Under the pieces are notes generated by a model that saw only the letters and a program-made list of their open reading frames with translations, made no database searches and was not told the origin of the DNA. Both the position numbers and the translations under genes were made by a program. DNA of 64,000 nucleotides, from contig NZ_JBNAIM010000002.1 in NCBI RefSeq assembly GCF_052048135.1, positions 62,001 through 126,000 of the forward strand, written 5' to 3'. The number at the start of each line of letters is the position of its first letter. The stretch's first letter is position 1. This DNA is from Pelagibacter sp052048135 (GTDB lineage Bacteria; Pseudomonadota; Alphaproteobacteria; Pelagibacterales; Pelagibacteraceae). Below are positions 59,870 through 64,000 of this stretch, piece by piece.

Positions 59870-61401
59870 TGTCTAAAGTGTCTAGTTTTAGAAAAAATTA
59901 GGACTGTGTCGGTTAAATTAGCAAATTTAATAATTTCTTTATCTCTTATAGATCCACTTGGTTGAATAATTGCTGAAACACCAGATTGAACTAATTTCTC
60001 CACACCATCTACAAAAGGAAAAAAAGCATCAGATGCAGCAACAATCTCATGTTTGTTATTATTAAATTTATTCATTTTATCAATTGCAATCTGGCAACTG
60101 TCAACTCTGCTAGGCTGTCCAGATCCAATACCAACAGTACTTTTGTTGTTTGCAAGCACTATTGCGTTAGACTTAACATAACGACAAACATTAAAGGCAA
60201 AGATTAAATCATCAAATTGGGATTTTGTTGGTTTTTTTTTTGAAACAATTCTAAAATCTTTTTTTGAAAAAATTTTATTGTCTTCAGATTGTACTAAAAT
60301 TGAGTTATTTACAGAATTGAGTTTAAGAATTTCACTAAATGAAAGATTTGAAGCATCAATAATTCTTAAATTTTTTTTTAATTTTAATTCTCGAAGAGCA
60401 TCTTTGTCAAAACCATTACCAATAATAACTTCAAAAAAAATTTTATTAATTTCTTTTGCTAATTTTTTGTTAATTCTAAAATTACAAGACACAATACCAC
60501 CAAAAGCGCTTATTGGATCACATGCTAAAGCAGATTTAAAGCTATCTATTTTATTTTTTAAACTTGATACTCCACAGGGATTGGCATGTTTAACTATAAC
60601 TGTACCCACATTTTTTGGCAGATTTTTAGAGATAGTTAATGCTGAAAAAATATCATTATAATTATTATAGCTTAATTGTTTTCCGTGAAGTTTATTAAAT
60701 GGTAAATTTTCACCCTGTGAATATAAGGCAGCTTCTTGATGAGGATTTTCGCCATAACGTAATTTTTCAATTAAATTACCATAAACAGTTTTCTTTTCGG
60801 GAAAATGATTATTAGATTTAAAATTAAGATAATTTGATATGACAGAATCGTAATAAGCCGTTTCAGCAAAAGCTATTGTAGACATTTCTTCTCTAAACTT
60901 TAATGAAGTAGCTCCATTATTTTTTTCTAATTGATTTATAAGTTCTGAATATTGATTTGTAGAAGTAATGACAGTTACGTCATTATAATTTTTTGCTGCT
61001 GCTCTAACCATTGCAGGTCCACCAATATCTATGTTTTCAATAATTTTATTTCTATTATTGGTGAATTTTATAGTATTTTCAAAAGGATAAAAATTGACAA
61101 TTATTAAGTCAATATTTTCAAAGTTATTTTTTTTTAATTCTTTTAAATGAGATTTATTATTTCTCTTTACTAAAATTCCAGCATGAATCTTTGGATGTAA
61201 TGTTTTAACTCTGCCATTAAGAATTTCTTTAAATCCTGTGTAATCTGAAACCTCGGTGCAATCAAATTTTAATTTTTTTATTATTTTAAATGTTCCACCA
61301 GAACTAATTAAATTGATCTTATTTTTCTTTAATATTTCCAGAAGTGGTTTTAGATTTGATTTGTCAGAAACAGAAATTAATGCTGATTTAATCTTTTTCA
61401 T
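59866..61401 (-). CDS. purH: Bifunctional AICAR formyltransferase / IMP cyclohydrolase
   Basis: Last two steps of purine synthesis. 511 residues: N-terminal MGS-like cyclohydrolase (1-195, ALISVSDKSNLKPLLE and GGTFKIIKKL), then the formyltransferase domain with VIVKHANPCGVSS and the Lys-His pair. It uses AICAR made by HisHF and de novo synthesis. It shares one base with the heparinase gene, the usual alphaproteobacterial rpe-heparinase-purH string. Confidence 0.97.
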   Translation of the reverse strand: MKKIKSALISVSDKSNLKPLLEILKKNKINLISSGGTFKIIKKLKFDCTEVSDYTGFKEILNGRVKTLHPKIHAGILVKRNNKSHLKELKKNNFENIDLIIVNFYPFENTIKFTNNRNKIIENIDIGGPAMVRAAAKNYNDVTVITSTNQYSELINQLEKNNGATSLKFREEMSTIAFAETAYYDSVISNYLNFKSNNHFPEKKTVYGNLIEKLRYGENPHQEAALYSQGENLPFNKLHGKQLSYNNYNDIFSALTISKNLPKNVGTVIVKHANPCGVSSLKNKIDSFKSALACDPISAFGGIVSCNFRINKKLAKEINKIFFEVIIGNGFDKDALRELKLKKNLRIIDASNLSFSEILKLNSVNNSILVQSEDNKIFSKKDFRIVSKKKPTKSQFDDLIFAFNVCRYVKSNAIVLANNKSTVGIGSGQPSRVDSCQIAIDKMNKFNNNKHEIVAASDAFFPFVDGVEKLVQSGVSAIIQPSGSIRDKEIIKFANLTDTVLIFSKTRHFRH

Positions 61402-63008
61402 TATATCTTTTCAATTTTCCATTTTATATTTTCAATCTGGTTGTTAGAAATTCCAGAAATAAAAATATTTTGATTATTTGTATATGAATTTTTATTACCG
61501 AAATATAAACCATTATCAATATTTATATCAAAGTTATCACAAGTAAATTTCCAACCTTCATTCTCTAACTGAATTAAGATAGATTTGTTATCTTGTGTTT
61601 TCATCAATTTAACATCAGGCTCTACATGAAATCTGATATCAAATTTGTAATTTTTATTAATTTTTTTTATAATTTTATCTATACCTACAAAGGTTGATTG
61701 CTCAGGAAAAAATTCAATTTCTCTCTCATGTATTGTTTTATATTTTTTTTTATAACCGTCGTGTGAAGCGTTGATTTTCCAATAATTTTTTTCATAAACA
61801 GTATTTTTTTTAAATACTTTAAGTCCTTTTTTAACAAATAAAACTTTATCTATTTTATAAAATTTACAAGAGGAATTGTCATCAATTGTAAGAGTATTAT
61901 GTGTTGCAGTTGATTTTGATAAATCATTCAATTTGATGTTATTTTTTTTTGAATAACCACAATTAGTAATAAGTTTTTTTCCATTAGAAACTATTTCAAT
62001 TGATAATGCACCAGATTGATAATCCTTAGAAAATGTTGAAACCGGGACTGGCCCCACATCCATTGTGAGACAAATTTTTTTATTTTTTAAAATTATATAC
62101 CCCCCGAAATCTTGATTTTCATTTTTGAATTTATATCCCAATCTTTTAAGGTAATTGTCAAAATTAATATTATCTGAGTTGTTGTTTCCATTATATAAAA
62201 TATCGAAGTTTATATTTTGCCAAACAAAAGCATAGCCCTGTCCGAGATAATGAATAGTTTCATCAATATGTTCGGGAATTTTAATTTGGGATTCTTTGTA
62301 CCACTCCCTAATTAAGATAAAATATTTTAAGTAAAGAACTAATTGTTTGACATTTCTTGATTTTGGAAAACCAAAATTATCTAAAGCTTCTTTAGATATT
62401 TTTTTTAATAAATTTGATCCATACGATAAATATTTATTCTCATTTTGATAACAAAGACCAACTAATATGATTGATGCACACCCAATTAATTTATCATCAA
62501 TTAATTTTGATTTATTTATTTCATTTATTAGGTGATTTGTCTGTTTTTGAATAATTAAATTAAAGTTATTTCTGTAATCTTCATTATCATTATCATAAGT
62601 AAGATTATGGCAAGATAACCAAGCAATTATTCTTTTTGCTGTTAAGTCAAAATTCCAACTTTTTTCGTTATATTTAAAATTATGTTTGATCCAATTGTTT
62701 ATAACAGATTGAGTATTTTTTCTTGACGATTTTAAATCTAAGCTAAAGAACCAATAAAAATTATTTAAACGGTTAAAATCTTTGGTAGTTATATTGTTAT
62801 TATTCCAAATTTTATCCAATGCAAAATCTTCAATTCTAAATTTTTGCTTATGATATTTAATTAATGATGAAAGTAAGTGAGGACTAGGTTTATAAATTAA
62901 ATTATGATTATCAATTTTAGAAATTTTTCTGTCATAAAAAGTAGAGTTAAGGTAAATTTTTCTTATATAATCAAAAAAATTAAAAAATAATCGATTTATA
63001 TAAATCAT
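61401..63008 (-). CDS. Heparinase II/III-like protein
   Basis: 535 residues: an N-terminal all-alpha toroid (about 60-300, WNFDLTAKRIIAWLSC) and a C-terminal beta-sandwich with STFSKDYQSGALSIEIVSNGKKLITNCGY and STATHNTLTIDDNSSC, typical of the Hepar_II_III family. Such enzymes are polysaccharide lyases elsewhere, but this linked alphaproteobacterial subgroup has no assigned substrate. No signal peptide is evident. Lies between purH (1-bp overlap) and rpe (4-bp gap). Confidence 0.9.
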   Translation of the reverse strand: MIYINRLFFNFFDYIRKIYLNSTFYDRKISKIDNHNLIYKPSPHLLSSLIKYHKQKFRIEDFALDKIWNNNNITTKDFNRLNNFYWFFSLDLKSSRKNTQSVINNWIKHNFKYNEKSWNFDLTAKRIIAWLSCHNLTYDNDNEDYRNNFNLIIQKQTNHLINEINKSKLIDDKLIGCASIILVGLCYQNENKYLSYGSNLLKKISKEALDNFGFPKSRNVKQLVLYLKYFILIREWYKESQIKIPEHIDETIHYLGQGYAFVWQNINFDILYNGNNNSDNINFDNYLKRLGYKFKNENQDFGGYIILKNKKICLTMDVGPVPVSTFSKDYQSGALSIEIVSNGKKLITNCGYSKKNNIKLNDLSKSTATHNTLTIDDNSSCKFYKIDKVLFVKKGLKVFKKNTVYEKNYWKINASHDGYKKKYKTIHEREIEFFPEQSTFVGIDKIIKKINKNYKFDIRFHVEPDVKLMKTQDNKSILIQLENEGWKFTCDNFDINIDNGLYFGNKNSYTNNQNIFISGISNNQIENIKWKIEKI

Positions 63009-63012
63009 GAAA

Positions 63013-63672
63013 TTACTTTGATTTTAATAATTCAATATTTTTTTTAATATCTCCATTATTGCTTTTGAAAATTGTAGTTCCCGAAACTAAAATATTTGCT
63101 CCAGCCTCTATAGCTTCTTTAGAGTTTTCAAAATTGATACCTCCGTCTATCTCTATATCAAAATCAAACCCTTTACTTTTTTGTATTTTTTTTAAATCTT
63201 TAATTTTATTTAATACTTCTGGCATAAATTTTTGACCGCCAAATCCAGGATTAACACTCATGATTAGAACTAAATCTATTTTATCTAGGTGATCAAGTAT
63301 CACTTGAATTTTGGTTTCAGGATTTAAAGAAACACCTACTTTTTTTCCTAATTTTTTTATTTTTTGAATTGATGAACTTAAATCATCAGTAGCTTCAGGA
63401 TGAATTGTAATTATATCTGCGCCAGCATCTGAAAAGGCTTCGATATATTTATGAACTGGAGAAATCATTAAGTGGACATCAAAAATCATTGATGATTGTT
63501 TTTTTAATGCCTTTATTACTGGAGGACCAATAGTTAAATTTGGAACAAAATGGCCATCCATAACATCTACATGTATCATATCCGCACCAGCTTCTTCTAA
63601 TCTTTTAATTTCATTACCTAGCTGACTAAAATCAGCTGATAAAATCGAGGGTGAAATTTGTATTTTTTTCAT
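63013..63672 (-). CDS. rpe: Ribulose-phosphate 3-epimerase
   Basis: Interconverts ribulose-5-P and xylulose-5-P in the pentose phosphate pathway. 219 residues: ISPSILSADFSQLGNEI, VDVMDGHFVPNLTIGPPVIKAL and VLIMSVNPGFGGQKFMPEVL, with the metal-binding His and Asp. It is 28 bp downstream of the partial membrane-protein gene and leads into the heparinase and purH. Confidence 0.97.
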   Translation of the reverse strand: MKKIQISPSILSADFSQLGNEIKRLEEAGADMIHVDVMDGHFVPNLTIGPPVIKALKKQSSMIFDVHLMISPVHKYIEAFSDAGADIITIHPEATDDLSSSIQKIKKLGKKVGVSLNPETKIQVILDHLDKIDLVLIMSVNPGFGGQKFMPEVLNKIKDLKKIQKSKGFDFDIEIDGGINFENSKEAIEAGANILVSGTTIFKSNNGDIKKNIELLKSK

Positions 63673-63700
63673 TGATAACCAGAATAACTAGTATCAATTT

Positions 63701-64000
63701 TTAAAATTTAATTGAATTAAAAAATTGGTAAATTTGTCTCGAAATTTCACTTTCCAATGGAAAAGATAACATCCCCATTACCGAATATCCTAAAATCCAA
63801 GGCATTAGATAAAATCTTATCATAAAGAAAAACCATGCCACGTATAAAGGCACCATAGGCCCGATTATGAAAGAAGGAGTTATTGGTTTAAATAAAGTAA
63901 TCAAAGGGTTTGTAAATTTTACAAACACCCTCATAAAAAAGAATTGAGAGTCTTCTCTTTGAAAAATATTCATAGCCACTCTTCCAATTAAAGTCCACAT
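63701..64000 (-). CDS. YggT-like small membrane protein (5' end at or beyond window edge)
   Basis: 99 visible residues reach the last base of the window, so the true start may lie beyond it. Two hydrophobic segments (about 46-68 and 67-84) surround FVKFTNPLITLFKPITPSFIIGPMVPLYVAWFFF. The N-P-x-x-x-x-F-K-P-I-x-P pattern resembles YggT repeats. I am not sure of the family, and the function is unknown. It lies upstream of rpe on the same strand. Confidence 0.5.
   Translation of the reverse strand: MWTLIGRVAMNIFQREDSQFFFMRVFVKFTNPLITLFKPITPSFIIGPMVPLYVAWFFFMIRFYLMPWILGYSVMGMLSFPLESEISRQIYQFFNSIKF

Noticed and set aside
1..64000. Defence, CRISPR, prophage, toxin-antitoxin or biosynthetic cluster
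   Set aside because: Both strands were read for nuclease, integrase, transposase, repeat-array or large synthetase features. None was found, and almost all genes are housekeeping genes in alphaproteobacterial order.

Overview
The window looks like a chromosomal segment of a streamlined alphaproteobacterium of the SAR11 / Candidatus Pelagibacter type. This is inferred from very high A+T, lysine- and isoleucine-rich proteins, near-absence of intergenic DNA, alphaproteobacterial gene order throughout, and a Pelagibacter-like major porin. No mobile element, integrase, CRISPR array, rRNA or secondary-metabolite cluster was seen. One tRNA gene (Gly, GCC) is present.

Layout. 1-6.2 kb (minus): tsaB-fur-miaB-phoH-ybeY-lnt-metK, the classical alphaproteobacterial block without rimI and corC. 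6.2-16.5 kb: envelope and housekeeping genes (NodB-type deacetylase, Bax-like glucosaminidase, nfuA, trpS, murJ, maeB), then dolP-rsmI-lpoA, an arrangement shared with E. coli. 16.5-25.8 kb: rdgB, grpE-dnaK-dnaJ with a good sigma-32-type promoter, an unnamed two-helix membrane microprotein, dapB, nth, a PfkB kinase, an overlooked ArfA-like ribosome-rescue microprotein, an orphan winged-helix regulator, an L,D-transpeptidase, yggS and a degenerate thiE. 25.8-31.6 kb: the major porin with its own promoter and terminator, a DUF3576 lipoprotein, leuS-lptE-holA.

31.6-47 kb is origin-proximal. parB-parA-rsmG-mnmG-mnmE-(GT41)-rho-hemJ-hemH-hemE all run leftward, and ppsR-maf-aroE-coaE-dnaQ run rightward. 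Between hemE and ppsR lies a 284-bp AT-rich gap with DnaA-box-like sites, which I call oriC. A parS-like site sits inside rsmG. After that come secB, fxsA, a Tim44-like gene, smr, a sulfotransferase, hslVU (with a sigma-32-like promoter), hisBHAFE-hinT, a GNAT gene, ftsK-lolA, a UbiH-type hydroxylase, a Lon-N protein, tRNA-Gly, phhB, and rpe-heparinase-purH.

The genes form compact operons in which start and stop codons usually overlap (ATGA, TAATG). Convergent neighbours almost always overlap or abut at their stop codons, several through a shared TTAA. The only strong hairpin terminator seen lies between the thiE-like gene and the porin. I did not find a wholly new multi-gene system. The most notable items are the ArfA-like microprotein, oriC plus the parS site embedded in the rsmG reading frame, the 53-bp antisense overlap between tsaB and the deacetylase, the shortened TsaB, and the extra genes (GT41, sulfotransferase) set into otherwise conserved origin-flanking blocks.
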